From Arthrobacter globiformis (GTDB lineage: Bacteria; Actinomycetota; Actinomycetes; Actinomycetales; Micrococcaceae), in assembly GCF_030818015.1 (NCBI RefSeq), contig NZ_JAUSZX010000001.1, positions 248,001 to 312,000 of the forward strand: a stretch of 64,000 bases of DNA, in the 5' to 3' direction. The translations under genes and the position numbers were made by a program. Shown here piece by piece: positions 25,696 to 34,168 of this stretch. The notes below the pieces were generated by a model. The model was not told the origin of the DNA. It ran no database searches and saw only the letters and a program-made list of their open reading frames with translations. Numbering within the stretch: the stretch's first letter is position 1; every line of letters begins with the position of its first letter.

Positions 25696-27305
25696 GCGTT
25701 GACCTCCTCTTTCTCTGCGGCGGGGACCACGTCACCGTCGATCCGGCGGTTCAGCTGCCACGGGTTGGCGTCCTTGAGCGGTGCGGGCAGCAGTTCCTGG
25801 GGCAGGTTCTGGTAGGCGACCGGCCGGAGGAACCTGTTAATTGCCAGCGTACCGACGGATGTGGTGCGCGTGTCAGACGTGGCGGGGAAGGGGCCGCCGT
25901 GAACCATGGCGTGTCCAACTTCGACGCCGGTGGGCCAGCCGTTCACGATGATGCGTCCCACCTTCTGTTCCAGGGCAGGGATCAGGCGTGCCGCCGTCGG
26001 GTAGTCCTCTTCGGTGAGCTGCAGGGAAGCGGTGAGCTGCCCCTCAATCCGGTTAGTGGCCTCGATGAGTTCCTCGGCTGAGGAGTAGCGGATCACCAGG
26101 CTGGCCGCGCCGAAGATTTCCGCGTGCAGGACCTCGTTGCTGATGAAGTTGCTGATGTCCGTGCCGAAGATGGCCGGTGCTGGGGCGTTCTGGGTGGGAC
26201 CGGGAGCTCCGGTGCCGACGACGGTCACGTTCTCGGCGGCGCCGAGCGCCTCGGTTCCGGAGTTCCAGGAACCGGCGATGCCCGCGGTCAGCATCGTCTG
26301 TCCGGCACATGTGGAAACAGCGCGTCCGACGGCGGCAGCCAGTTTGTCGCCTGCCTCACCGGCGGGGGCGAACAGCAGGCCGGGGGAGGTGCAGAGCTGG
26401 CCGGAGCTGCCGGTGACGGCGGTGACGTACTGCTGCGCCAGGGCGTCGATTTTTTCGGCGGAGCCGTTGAGGGCACCGGGGAAGACGAACACGGGGTTGA
26501 GGGAGGACATCTCCGCGTAAACGGGGATGGGTTCCGGGCGTGCGGCGGCGGTGCGCATCAGCGCGATGCCGGCGCTCTGGGAGCCGGTGAAACCGACGGC
26601 CTTGATGGCCGGATCGGCCACGAGGGCTTGGCCGATGCTGCTGCCCGGGCCGTAGATGAGGGAGAAGACGCCCGGATGGAGACCGAAGTCCTTGACCGCC
26701 TTGGCGATGGCCTGGCCCACCAGTTCGCTGGTGCCGGGGTGGGCGTTGTGTGCCTTGAAGACCACGGGGCAGCCGGCGGCGAGGGCGGAGGCGGTGTCCC
26801 CGCCCGCCGTCGAGAAGGCCAGCGGGAAGTTGCTAGCGCCGAAGACGGCGACAGGGCCCAGCGGGATCTGGCGCTGGCGGATGTCAGCGCGCGGCAGGGG
26901 CGTGCGGTCCGGGAGTGCGGGGTCGATGCGGACGCCGCGGAAGTCGCCCTGGCGGACGACATTCGCGAAGAGCCGCAGCTGTCCCGTGGTGCGGGCGCGT
27001 TCGCCCTGCAGCCGGGCGGCGGGCAGGCCGGTCTCTTGGCCGGCGCGGACGCTCAGTTCGTCGCCGATGGCTTCGATGTTGTCCGCGATGGCGTCCAGGA
27101 ATGCGGCGTGGGTTTCGGGGTCAAGCGAGCTGAAGGACTCGAAGGCCTCGGCGGCCGCGGCCGTGGCGGCCTTGAGCTGCTCCTCAGTGAGCAGGGTGTA
27201 GGCGGGCTCAAGCTGTTCGTTGGTGGCCGGGTTGAAGGCGAAGGTGGTCTTGCCTTCGCCGGCAACGGCTTGTCCGGCAATCAGGGAGTGTCCGGTGAGG
27301 GTCAC
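25692..27305 (-). CDS. 2,5-dioxovalerate (2-oxoglutarate semialdehyde) dehydrogenase
   Basis: The 537-residue protein is an aldehyde dehydrogenase with the catalytic Cys in [10 protein letters not shown], a general-base region in [13 protein letters not shown], and [24 protein letters not shown] for NADP binding. The sequence type matches the KGSA dehydrogenases that oxidise 2,5-dioxopentanoate to 2-oxoglutarate in sugar-acid pathways, and its position between kdgD and gudD makes that role nearly certain. A GGAGGAA site precedes the GTG start at 27305. It lies 36 bases after kdgD. Confidence 0.93.
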   Translation of the reverse strand: MTLTGHSLIAGQAVAGEGKTTFAFNPATNEQLEPAYTLLTEEQLKAATAAAAEAFESFSSLDPETHAAFLDAIADNIEAIGDELSVRAGQETGLPAARLQGERARTTGQLRLFANVVRQGDFRGVRIDPALPDRTPLPRADIRQRQIPLGPVAVFGASNFPLAFSTAGGDTASALAAGCPVVFKAHNAHPGTSELVGQAIAKAVKDFGLHPGVFSLIYGPGSSIGQALVADPAIKAVGFTGSQSAGIALMRTAAARPEPIPVYAEMSSLNPVFVFPGALNGSAEKIDALAQQYVTAVTGSSGQLCTSPGLLFAPAGEAGDKLAAAVGRAVSTCAGQTMLTAGIAGSWNSGTEALGAAENVTVVGTGAPGPTQNAPAPAIFGTDISNFISNEVLHAEIFGAASLVIRYSSAEELIEATNRIEGQLTASLQLTEEDYPTAARLIPALEQKVGRIIVNGWPTGVEVGHAMVHGGPFPATSDTRTTSVGTLAINRFLRPVAYQNLPQELLPAPLKDANPWQLNRRIDGDVVPAAEKEEVNA

Positions 27306-27341
27306 GATTTGTTCCTCCTGGGTAAAGGTGGGAGCTGGCTG

Positions 27342-28256
27342 TTAGGAGACCTTGGCGATGAGTACCTTGAGATCCGCGAGGTCCTGCACCGCCATGTTCT
27401 GCAGCGGGGGACGGACGCCGCCGGCGGAACGGCCGATGGCGTCCAAGCCGCCTTTGACGATGGAGACGGCGTAGCCCTTCACGCGGTCGCGGATGTCCAG
27501 GTAGGGGATGACGAACTCGTTGAGCTTCTGGTTGACGGCCACGCGGTCGTTGTTGCGCACGTCCTTGTAGAAGTCGAGCGCGAACTGCGGCACGAAGTTG
27601 TACATCGCGCTGGAATAGGTGCTCATGCCCAGCTGCAGGAGCGGCAGCGCGAAGGTCTCTGCCGTGGGGAGGCCGCCGAGGTAGAACAGGCGGTCGCCCA
27701 GCTTGGCGTAGACGCGGGCGTCGTGCTCGAGGTCGCCCACACCGTCCTTGAAGCCAATCAGGTTTTCGTGCCGGTCCGCCAGGGTGGCTACCGTGGTGTC
27801 CTTGTAGATGGCGTTGGCGCGGTTGTAGATGATCACGCCGAGCGACGTGGCCCGGCAAACGGCGCTGACGTGCTCGATCAGGCCACCCTGGTCGGCTTCG
27901 GTCAGGTACGGCGGCAGGAGCAGGATGCCCTCGGCACCGGCGGCCTCGGCAGCCCTGGCGTTCTCGATAGCCTGGGCGGTGGAACCGCCGGCGGAAGCCA
28001 GAACGGGGACGGTGCTGCCGACTTCCTCGACGGCGGCGCGGACCACGCGGGCCGACTCGGCCGGGGTGAGGGAGAAGCCCTCACCCGTGCCGCCGGCGGC
28101 GAAAAGCCCTGCCACGGGGTAGCTGGCCTGCCACGCCAGGTGCTTGCGGTAGTTCTCCTCGTCGAACTGCAGCTCTGCATCGAAGGAGGTCACGGGGAAG
28201 GACAGCAGCCCGTCCTTGAGGGTGTTGGCGAGTTCCTGGGGTGAAAGTTTTGCCAC
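27342..28256 (-). CDS. kdgD: 5-dehydro-4-deoxyglucarate dehydratase
   Basis: The 304-residue protein is a DapA-superfamily TIM barrel with [13 protein letters not shown] near the N-terminus, the catalytic Tyr in [11 protein letters not shown] and the Schiff-base Lys in [11 protein letters not shown]. KdgD decarboxylates and dehydrates 5-dehydro-4-deoxy-D-glucarate to 2,5-dioxopentanoate. It receives the product of both the galactarate and glucarate dehydratases in this window. It is first of the kdgD-aldehyde dehydrogenase-gudD(-AEC) unit; the GTG start at 28256 has an AAGGA site. Confidence 0.94.
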   Translation of the reverse strand: MAKLSPQELANTLKDGLLSFPVTSFDAELQFDEENYRKHLAWQASYPVAGLFAAGGTGEGFSLTPAESARVVRAAVEEVGSTVPVLASAGGSTAQAIENARAAEAAGAEGILLLPPYLTEADQGGLIEHVSAVCRATSLGVIIYNRANAIYKDTTVATLADRHENLIGFKDGVGDLEHDARVYAKLGDRLFYLGGLPTAETFALPLLQLGMSTYSSAMYNFVPQFALDFYKDVRNNDRVAVNQKLNEFVIPYLDIRDRVKGYAVSIVKGGLDAIGRSAGGVRPPLQNMAVQDLADLKVLIAKVS

Positions 28257-28344
28257 GGGATGTCCTTGGAGTCGGTGCCGGAAGCGGCGCGGGCTGGCTA
28301 GTGGTTCCTTTTTAGACTAGGGAGGCCCGTCCATGCCTGTCCAA

Positions 28345-28380
28345 GTGCATTTTTGTATCTATTGATACCCTCGCTGCATT
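28345..28380. promoter_or_regulatory. Candidate regulatory site upstream of kdgD
   Basis: The 145-base gap between the LysR gene and kdgD contains GTATC (28355-28359) and GATAC (28364-28368) as an inverted repeat around TATT, flanked by outward ATGCA-type half sites at 28345-28350 (GTGCAT) and 28375-28380 (TGCATT). Similar ATGCA half sites occur in the LysR/tctC intergenic region. Binding by the neighbouring LysR protein is possible. Confidence 0.4.
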
Positions 28381-28401
28381 GAGCCGTCGGAGCCAAGGCG
28401 C

Positions 28402-29286
28402 TCAGTTGGCCGCAAACTCCAGATCGCGCAGCAGGCGCACCAGTGCCGGGTTCTTGGCATCACGGCTCCAGATGGCATGCAACTCCACGGGCTCCTCCTC
28501 ACTGCTGGCCAGTCGCAGGAACGAAACCCCGCGGATGCCCAGTGCAGTTGCCGAGTGCGGCACAAAGGCCACGCCGCGCTTGGCGGCGACGAGCGAGACC
28601 ATGGTGAGGATCTGGCTCACGGTGTGCACCACGTTTTCGTGCCGGACCGCGTGCAGGCGGACCACGAGGTCGTAGAAGTACCTGGCCTGCGTGGGCGAGT
28701 GCATGATGAGCGGCTCGTCCTTGAGGTCCTCGTTTTCGATGTCCCGCTTGAGATCAGTAAGGGGATGCGATGCGGGCACCGCCAGCACCATGGACTCGCG
28801 GTACAGCAAGTGCGAGTCGAAAACTTCCGTGTCGAAGGGAGGGCGCGCCAGGCCCAGGTCCAGCTCGCCGGTGAGCAGGCCCTGGATCTGCTCGCCCGTG
28901 ACCAGCTCCTGGAGATCGATGTCCACGTCCGGCACTATTGCGCCGATTTCTTCCAGCAGCGGGCCAAGGATGCTGAACCCACTCGCCGCCGTGAAGCCGA
29001 TGCGAAGGTGGCCCTGCCGGCCGGAGGCGATGCGCCGTGCGGTTACCGGTGCCCGGTTGGCCAGTGCCATGAGTCTGCGGGCTTCGTCAAGGAAGGCCCG
29101 TCCGGCGGCGGTCAGCTCAACCCGGCGGTTGTCCCGCTCGAGGAGTTCGGCCCCCACCGTCTTCTCCAGTTTCTGGATCTGGCGGCTGAGTGGAGGCTGG
29201 GTCATGTTGAGGCGCTCGGCGGCCCGGCCGAAGTGCAGTTCCTCGGCGACGGCTATGAACCCGGTCAGCTGGTCGAAGGTAAACAT
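28402..29286 (-). CDS. LysR-family transcriptional regulator
   Basis: The 294-residue protein has the LysR N-terminal helix-turn-helix (FIAVAEELHFGRAAERLNMTQPPLSRQIQKLE) and a periplasmic-binding-fold effector domain of usual length. It lies between the kdgD unit (same strand, downstream) and the divergent tctCBA genes, so it can control either. LysR proteins near TctC genes often respond to the transported acid. The ATG start at 29286 has a GGGAGAG site upstream. Confidence 0.93.
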   Translation of the reverse strand: MFTFDQLTGFIAVAEELHFGRAAERLNMTQPPLSRQIQKLEKTVGAELLERDNRRVELTAAGRAFLDEARRLMALANRAPVTARRIASGRQGHLRIGFTAASGFSILGPLLEEIGAIVPDVDIDLQELVTGEQIQGLLTGELDLGLARPPFDTEVFDSHLLYRESMVLAVPASHPLTDLKRDIENEDLKDEPLIMHSPTQARYFYDLVVRLHAVRHENVVHTVSQILTMVSLVAAKRGVAFVPHSATALGIRGVSFLRLASSEEEPVELHAIWSRDAKNPALVRLLRDLEFAAN

Positions 29287-29307
29287 GATGCTCTCCCGGT
29301 ATTACTC

Positions 29308-29335
29308 GATGCATATTTGGGCTTAGACATGCATC
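29308..29335. promoter_or_regulatory. Inverted repeat in the LysR/tctC divergent region
   Basis: GATGCAT (29308-29314) and ATGCATC (29329-29335) are perfect inverted repeats 14 bases apart. LysR sites commonly have the form T-N11-A inside such dyads upstream of a divergent target. This is the most likely binding site of the adjacent LysR protein. Confidence 0.6.
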
Positions 29336-29433
29336 ATAGTGCCTCCCTACACTCGACCTAGCGAGCCGGGCAGTGACCCGGTTCACATCCCCCTACGGGC
29401 TGAGGCAGCCCGCAGTGCAAACGAGGAGTTTCA

Positions 29434-30435
29434 ATGATGCACTTCCCCAACCGCCGCGCCATTCTCGGAGCCGCGTCCGCCATCACCCTGTTGGCCCTGA
29501 CCGCATGCGGCAACGTTTCCGGCGGCAGCAACGATTCATCGAAGTACCCTAACGGCCCGGTCAACCTCACCGTCGGCCAGGCGCCCGGCGGCAGCACCGA
29601 CCTCATCGCTCGTGCCATCTCCGAAGGCGCAGCCAAGACCCTCGGCGCACCGATGCCTGTGGTAAACAAGCCGGGTGCCAACGGCGCACTTGCCAGCAAA
29701 GAGGTGGCAGGAAAGCCGGCGGACGGCCAGAACCTCCTGCTCATCAACGCTTCCCTGATCACCATCACGCCGCTGGCTGTGACCCAGGACGAGGCCGTCA
29801 ACATCGATGACTTCGACATCATCACCGGGCTGTCCCAGGACGATTATGTCCTGGTTGCCAGCGAAAAATCCGGCTTCAAATCCATCAAGGACGTGACCTC
29901 GGCCGGCCGCAACGTCACTTACGGCACTACTGGCGTCGGCACCGGCAGCCAGCTCGCCCAGACCGTTCTCTTCAAGCAGGCCAACGTGAAGGGCACCGAC
30001 GTTCCCTTCGACAGCGGCAAGCCAGCACTGACCGCCGTCCTGGGCAACCAGGTGGAACTGGCCACCATCCAGCTCGGCGAGGCCATGCCCCAGATCGAGG
30101 CCGGCAAGGTGTCCCCGCTGCTCGTCTTCTCGGAGGAGCGCAACTCCTTCCTGGCTGACACACCCACCGCAAAGGAATCCGGCTATGACGTTCCGGTCGC
30201 TCAGTACCGTGCCGTCGCCGCTCCCAAGGGAACCCCGCAGGAAGTCAAGGACAAGCTCCTTGCCGCCATCCAGGACACCCTGAAGTCGGATGCGTACAAG
30301 GAGTTCAACAAGAAGAACATGCTGACCCCGAAGGAAATCTCCGGTGAGGAAGTAGTCACGCAGTGGAAGGACTACGCAGCCAAGTACAAGGCCCTGGTGG
30401 AGAAGTACAGCATCAGCCTCGCCGGGAACAAGTGA
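29434..30435 (+). CDS. tctC: TctC-type solute-binding protein of a tripartite tricarboxylate transporter
   Basis: The 333-residue lipoprotein has a signal peptide with lipobox LTAC (Cys25) and TctC features (TVGQAPGGSTDLIARAISEGA, VNKPGANGALASKEVAGKPADG). Such proteins capture carboxylates outside the cell for the TctAB permease. The neighbouring aldarate genes make a sugar diacid a plausible ligand, though citrate-like ligands are equally typical of the family. GAGGAG precedes the ATG at 29434. It is first of tctC-tctB-tctA-usp. Confidence 0.92.
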   Translation: MMHFPNRRAILGAASAITLLALTACGNVSGGSNDSSKYPNGPVNLTVGQAPGGSTDLIARAISEGAAKTLGAPMPVVNKPGANGALASKEVAGKPADGQNLLLINASLITITPLAVTQDEAVNIDDFDIITGLSQDDYVLVASEKSGFKSIKDVTSAGRNVTYGTTGVGTGSQLAQTVLFKQANVKGTDVPFDSGKPALTAVLGNQVELATIQLGEAMPQIEAGKVSPLLVFSEERNSFLADTPTAKESGYDVPVAQYRAVAAPKGTPQEVKDKLLAAIQDTLKSDAYKEFNKKNMLTPKEISGEEVVTQWKDYAAKYKALVEKYSISLAGNK

Positions 30436-31028
30436 TTCCTGTGCAGGCACCATCACCGGTATCCGGCGGAGGAGACAGTTCCAACGCTGTTTCCTCCGCC
30501 GGGAACGGCACCAACGATCTCCCTGACGTTGAGCTTGATGATCTGACGCCCGAGCAGCTGGCGGCCCAGTGGGAGGAAGAAAAACCGCCGGCCGCCGGCG
30601 CGATGGCCAACGTGGGGTCCTCCCTCGTGGTCATCGGCGTCGGCATCGGAGCCGTGGTCCTGTCCATCGCAATGGGTCTGGGCACACCGTCCGCCCCGCA
30701 ACCCGGCCTGTGGCCCTTCATGATCAGCTGCGTCATGGTGGTCCTCGGGCTGTTCCAGCTGATCATGGGCCGGCACAACCGGGACGCGGAGAAGTTCACC
30801 CGCATGTCCGTGGCCCCGCTGACCGGTCTGGTCACCCTGGCCGCCATGGTGGCCCTCATGCCGCTGGCCGGCTTCGAACTGCCCGCCCTGGTGCTGTGCA
30901 TCATCTGGATGCGCTTCCTCGGCGGCGAAACCTGGCGCTCCACGCTCGTGGTCAGCGCCGTCGTCGTGGCAGCTTTCTACGGCATCTTCGTGACGGCGCT
31001 CAACACTTCCATCCCCCACCTCTTCTAG
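30432..31028 (+). CDS. tctB: TctB-type small permease subunit
   Basis: From the GTG at 30432, which overlaps the tctC stop as GTGA, the protein is 198 residues. An alternative GTG is at 30441. The first 55 residues are acidic and Ser/Gly-rich (DLPDVELDDLTPEQLAAQWEEE), an extension not found in many TctB proteins, followed by four transmembrane segments starting at ANVGSSLVVIGVGIGAVVL. TctB pairs with TctA to form the membrane part of the transporter. Confidence 0.88.
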   Translation: MIPVQAPSPVSGGGDSSNAVSSAGNGTNDLPDVELDDLTPEQLAAQWEEEKPPAAGAMANVGSSLVVIGVGIGAVVLSIAMGLGTPSAPQPGLWPFMISCVMVVLGLFQLIMGRHNRDAEKFTRMSVAPLTGLVTLAAMVALMPLAGFELPALVLCIIWMRFLGGETWRSTLVVSAVVVAAFYGIFVTALNTSIPHLF

Positions 31029-31037
31029 GAGACCACC

Positions 31038-32570
31038 GTGGATTTCCTGAATCCCGTGATCAACGGATTTGCAGTCGTCCTGGAGCCAATGAACCTCCTG
31101 TACTGCCTGATCGGCGTCGTCATCGGCATGCTGATCGGTGTATTGCCCGGTCTGGGGCCCGCGGCAACCATCGCCATCCTGCTCCCGCTCACCTACAACG
31201 TTGAGCCCGTCACCGCCATCATCATGCTGGCCGGCATCTTCTACGGTGCCCAGTACGGCGGCACCATCACGTCGGTGCTGCTGCGGCTGCCCGGCGAGGC
31301 ATCCTCGGTAGTGACTGTCTTCGACGGCTACCAGATGGCCAAGCAGGGACGGGCCGGCACGGCCCTGGGCCTGGCATCCATTGGCTCGTTCATTGGCGGC
31401 ACCGCAGCCATCATCGGTCTGACGTTCCTGGCTCCGATCGTGGCGAGCTTCGCCCTGGACTTTGGTCCCGCCGAATACACCGCCCTGGCGCTGCTGGGCA
31501 TCCTGCTGGTGGCCACCATAAGCAGCGGCTCAAAGACCAAGGCACTCATCGCCGCCGCCCTCGGCCTGCTGCTGGCGACCGCTGGCCGGGACATCTTCAC
31601 CGGTGAAAACCGGTTCACCTTTGGCAGCCTGGAGTTGGCCGACGGCATCGACTTCGTGCCGATCGCCATGGGCATCTTCGGCCTCGGCGAGATCCTCTAC
31701 AACCTCGAGGAGCGCCACCGCGCCGCAAAGGCGCCCTCCGCCGTCGCAAACGTCTGGCCCTCCCGGGGTGACCTCAAGCAGGCGTCCGGTGCCATCGGGC
31801 GCGGCTCGGTCCTCGGGTTCTTCCTGGGCATCCTGCCCGGCGGCGGTGCCACCATCGCCTCCATGGCCTCCTACGCCATGGAGAAGAAGCGCGCCAAGCA
31901 GCCCGAGCGCTTCGGCAAGGGCGCGCCGGAGGGCGTGGCCGGGCCGGAAACCGCCAACAACGCCGCGGCAACGTCCTCGTTCATTCCGCTGCTGACCCTC
32001 GGCATCCCGGCCAACGCCACCATGGCGCTGATGTTCGGCGCGCTGCTGATCCAGGGCGTCACCCCGGGTCCGCAGCTCGTGGAGCAGGACCCGGAACTGT
32101 TCTGGGGCGTGGTGAACTCCATGTACATCGGCAACATCCTGCTGCTGATCATGAGCCTGCCGCTGGTGGGGATCTTCGTGAAGATCCTCCGCGTCCGCGC
32201 CGCCATCCTGGCGCCCATCACGGCGCTGATCACCCTGCTCGGCGCGTACACGATCAACAACAGCATGTTCGACGTGACGCTCGTGGTTGTCTTCGGAATC
32301 ATCGGCTACCTGATGAAGAAATTCGGCTTCGAACCGGGTCCGCTGGTGCTCGCATTCGTGCTGGGCTCCCTGCTGGAGAGCTCCCTCCGCCGCGCCCTGC
32401 TGGTGTTTGGCGGCGACCCGCTGGGCTTCTTCAGCCGCCCCATCTCCGCCACGCTCCTCATCGTCTTTGTGGTCGTGGCCGCGCTTCCGGGCATCCGCTC
32501 CGCGCTGGCCAAGCGCAAGGCCACAGACGCCGCGGGAACCACCGCCACAGAAATCAAGGAGAAGGTATGA
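31038..32570 (+). CDS. tctA: TctA-type large permease subunit
   Basis: The 510-residue protein has about twelve transmembrane segments and TctA signatures (GVLPGLGPAATIAILLPLTY, AGIFYGAQYGGTITSVLLRLPGEASSVVT, GILPGGGATIASMASYAMEK, and GVAGPETANNAAATSSFIPLLTLGIP). It forms the main membrane channel, driven by ion gradients rather than ATP. A TAGGAG site precedes the GTG at 31038, ten bases after tctB. Its stop overlaps the next ATG (ATGA). Confidence 0.95.
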   Translation: MDFLNPVINGFAVVLEPMNLLYCLIGVVIGMLIGVLPGLGPAATIAILLPLTYNVEPVTAIIMLAGIFYGAQYGGTITSVLLRLPGEASSVVTVFDGYQMAKQGRAGTALGLASIGSFIGGTAAIIGLTFLAPIVASFALDFGPAEYTALALLGILLVATISSGSKTKALIAAALGLLLATAGRDIFTGENRFTFGSLELADGIDFVPIAMGIFGLGEILYNLEERHRAAKAPSAVANVWPSRGDLKQASGAIGRGSVLGFFLGILPGGGATIASMASYAMEKKRAKQPERFGKGAPEGVAGPETANNAAATSSFIPLLTLGIPANATMALMFGALLIQGVTPGPQLVEQDPELFWGVVNSMYIGNILLLIMSLPLVGIFVKILRVRAAILAPITALITLLGAYTINNSMFDVTLVVVFGIIGYLMKKFGFEPGPLVLAFVLGSLLESSLRRALLVFGGDPLGFFSRPISATLLIVFVVVAALPGIRSALAKRKATDAAGTTATEIKEKV

Positions 32571-32971
32571 GCATCATCGTTGGATTCGTTCCCACCCCGG
32601 CGGGGGAGGCCGCCCTCGCCGCCGGCATTGCGGAGGCCCGCCTCCGCAACCAGGATCTGGTGATCGTCAACTCCGCCCGTGAAGGCGCCCTGGTGGACAA
32701 ATCCGTGGCACCGGACGACGTCCTGGCCAAGGCCTCCCGGCAGGCAGAGGATGCCGGCGTGACGGCCCGGGTGATCCAGCCGCCCTATCAGCACGATCTG
32801 GCGGATGAGTTCCTGGACGTCGCCCGGGAGGAAGATGCCTCCCTGATCGTCATTGGGCTGCGGCACCGAACGCAGGTGGGCAAGTTCATCCTCGGCAGCC
32901 ACGCCCAGCGCATCCTGATGCAGGCGGACCGTCCCGTTCTGGCCGTGAAGGCCGACGGCGGGCAGTTTTAG
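32567..32971 (+). CDS. Universal stress protein (UspA family), single domain
   Basis: The 134-residue protein is a single Usp domain with IIVGFVPTPAGEAAL at the N-terminus and a C-terminal GLRHRTQVGKFILGSHAQRIL motif of the ATP-binding G-2X-G-9X-G(S/T) type. It overlaps tctA by four bases, so its synthesis is tied to the transporter. Usp domains sometimes regulate transporters directly. That role here is inference. Confidence 0.9.
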   Translation: MSIIVGFVPTPAGEAALAAGIAEARLRNQDLVIVNSAREGALVDKSVAPDDVLAKASRQAEDAGVTARVIQPPYQHDLADEFLDVAREEDASLIVIGLRHRTQVGKFILGSHAQRILMQADRPVLAVKADGGQF

Positions 32972-32993
32972 TTCCCGAAGCACCGCTTGGTAA

Positions 32994-33032
32994 GAGGCGG
33001 GCCGGCACCCGAACAGGATTCCGGCCCGCCTC
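32994..33032 (+). terminator. Terminator-like hairpin after the tctCBA-usp unit
   Basis: GAGGCGGGCCGG (32994-33005) pairs perfectly with CCGGCCCGCCTC (33021-33032) around a 15-base loop. The T run is weak, so it may act with Rho or as a 3' end stabiliser. Confidence 0.6.
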
Positions 33033-33065
33033 AGCCTTATCCCGCACTCTTTAAAAGGAAAGACC

Positions 33066-33191
33066 ATGTCCACTCTGATGGCACCCACTCTGACCGAAGC
33101 CACGCCCCGCCAACGCCGTCCGCGGAGGCAGCCTCTCGCCGCCGGCGAGCCGGCCGTGACGTCGGACTCATTACTGCTTTCAACGGAATAA
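33066..33191 (+). CDS. Possible 41-residue small protein
   Basis: An ATG at 33066 with an AAAAGGAAAG site (33053-33062) opens a 41-codon frame ending in TAA at 33191. The product would be polar and strongly basic in the middle (RQRRPRRQP). I recognise no family. The good ribosome site is the main support; it could also be a leader peptide or the start of a degraded gene. Confidence 0.3.
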   Translation: MSTLMAPTLTEATPRQRRPRRQPLAAGEPAVTSDSLLLSTE

Positions 33192-33256
33192 CAGGGACTG
33201 CGGGGACCTTGTTATAAGCGGGCGCCAACCACCGGCTGCCTCGTGAAAGGACCTCT

Positions 33257-33532
33257 TTGCCTACTGCTTTCATCCCGTTCACCATGTGTGCCACGGTCCG
33301 CGACGACCACCGGCGTTCCTTCCGCACCGATCTGGAACGCCTCACCTCTGCCCACCGTGGCTGGGCGCCGTTGGACATGGTCAAGTCCACCAACACCAAG
33401 GCTCTCCTCCGCGGAGCGATCCCGCAAAGCGTGCACACCGCCACCGATGCTAGCCTTGCCCGTTACCTCCAGGAACGCCTGACCGCCGGCACGGATATCC
33501 ATCTGGATCTCACCGTCAGCATCGAGCGGTAA
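33257..33532 (+). CDS. Hypothetical 91-residue protein
   Basis: A TTG start at 33257 lies seven bases after AAAGG. The frame covers 91 codons with an ordinary amino-acid composition and a charged, helical-looking C-terminal half (ARYLQERLTAGTDIHLDLTV). It ends 13 bases before a strong terminator, which supports it being the end of a transcript. No family is recognised. Confidence 0.5.
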   Translation: MPTAFIPFTMCATVRDDHRRSFRTDLERLTSAHRGWAPLDMVKSTNTKALLRGAIPQSVHTATDASLARYLQERLTAGTDIHLDLTVSIER

Positions 33533-33545
33533 CAGAATCCTGCGT

Positions 33546-33576
33546 AGCCCCGGACCGCTCAGGTCCGGGGCTTTTC
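33546..33576 (+). terminator. Terminator after the 91-residue gene
   Basis: AGCCCCGGACC (33546-33556) and GGTCCGGGGCT (33562-33572) form a perfect 11-bp stem with a GCTCA loop, followed by TTTT. Confidence 0.9.
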
Positions 33577-33658
33577 CATGTTGCGCTATGTGATGATGAA
33601 TGGGACCGGCAAGCGGATCCGGCCGGTCGGTGGCAATGGGTTTATGACAAGGAGCGCT

Positions 33659-34168
33659 ATGACCGGCAGCAAGTTCTTTCTCGATAAGGCCGATCCGGCC
33701 AGTTGGCGGGCGCTGAACGGGCTCGCGCTGAAAGTCGCCGACGCTGCCGGACAGGCAGGCCTGCCCAGATCGGTCATTGAACTGCTCAACGTCCGGATCT
33801 CCCAGCTCAATGGCTGCGCCTACTGCCTGGACCTGCACGTACGCCTCGCCCGAGAAGCCGGAGTCAGCGACCAGCAGCTCGCCGTGCTACCCGCCTGGCG
33901 CGAAACCGCCGTCTTCACCGACACCGAGCGCGCCGCCCTCATCATCGGCGAAGCCGTCACCGGACTTCCCGGGCACGACAGCCTCCACGCCAACATGACA
34001 ACAGCGCGGGCGGCGCTGACCGACGACCAGTACTCGGCCCTGCAGTGGGCAGCCGTTTCCATGAACGCCTTCAACCGCGTTTCCATCCTCAGCCGCCACC
34101 CGGTCAACCCCCGCACCTCCGCCGCGCCCACCGGCCCCGGCCGTGAACCCGTTGGGAGCCAGGCATGA
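33659..34168 (+). CDS. AhpD-like / carboxymuconolactone decarboxylase family protein (copy 2)
   Basis: The 169-residue protein is a paralogue of the gene at 3083-3550, with the same WRALNGLALK, ELLNVRISQLNGCAYCLDLH and AVSMNAFNRVSI blocks. The redox Cys53, Cys56 and His60 are present. The ATG at 33659 has AAGGAG just upstream; an in-frame ATG at 33644 is a less well placed alternative. It ends in a Pro/Ser/Gly tail absent from copy 1. Its TGA overlaps the pirin start (ATGA), making a three-gene AhpD-pirin-GNAT unit suggestive of oxidative or electrophile stress defence. Confidence 0.9.
   Translation: MTGSKFFLDKADPASWRALNGLALKVADAAGQAGLPRSVIELLNVRISQLNGCAYCLDLHVRLAREAGVSDQQLAVLPAWRETAVFTDTERAALIIGEAVTGLPGHDSLHANMTTARAALTDDQYSALQWAAVSMNAFNRVSILSRHPVNPRTSAAPTGPGREPVGSQA

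Noticed and set aside
26124..28244. A 706-codon plus-strand open frame opposite the aldehyde dehydrogenase and kdgD genes
   Set aside because: It is the antisense shadow of two well-recognised genes in high-GC DNA. Its translation is Gly/Val/Asp-rich without any domain.
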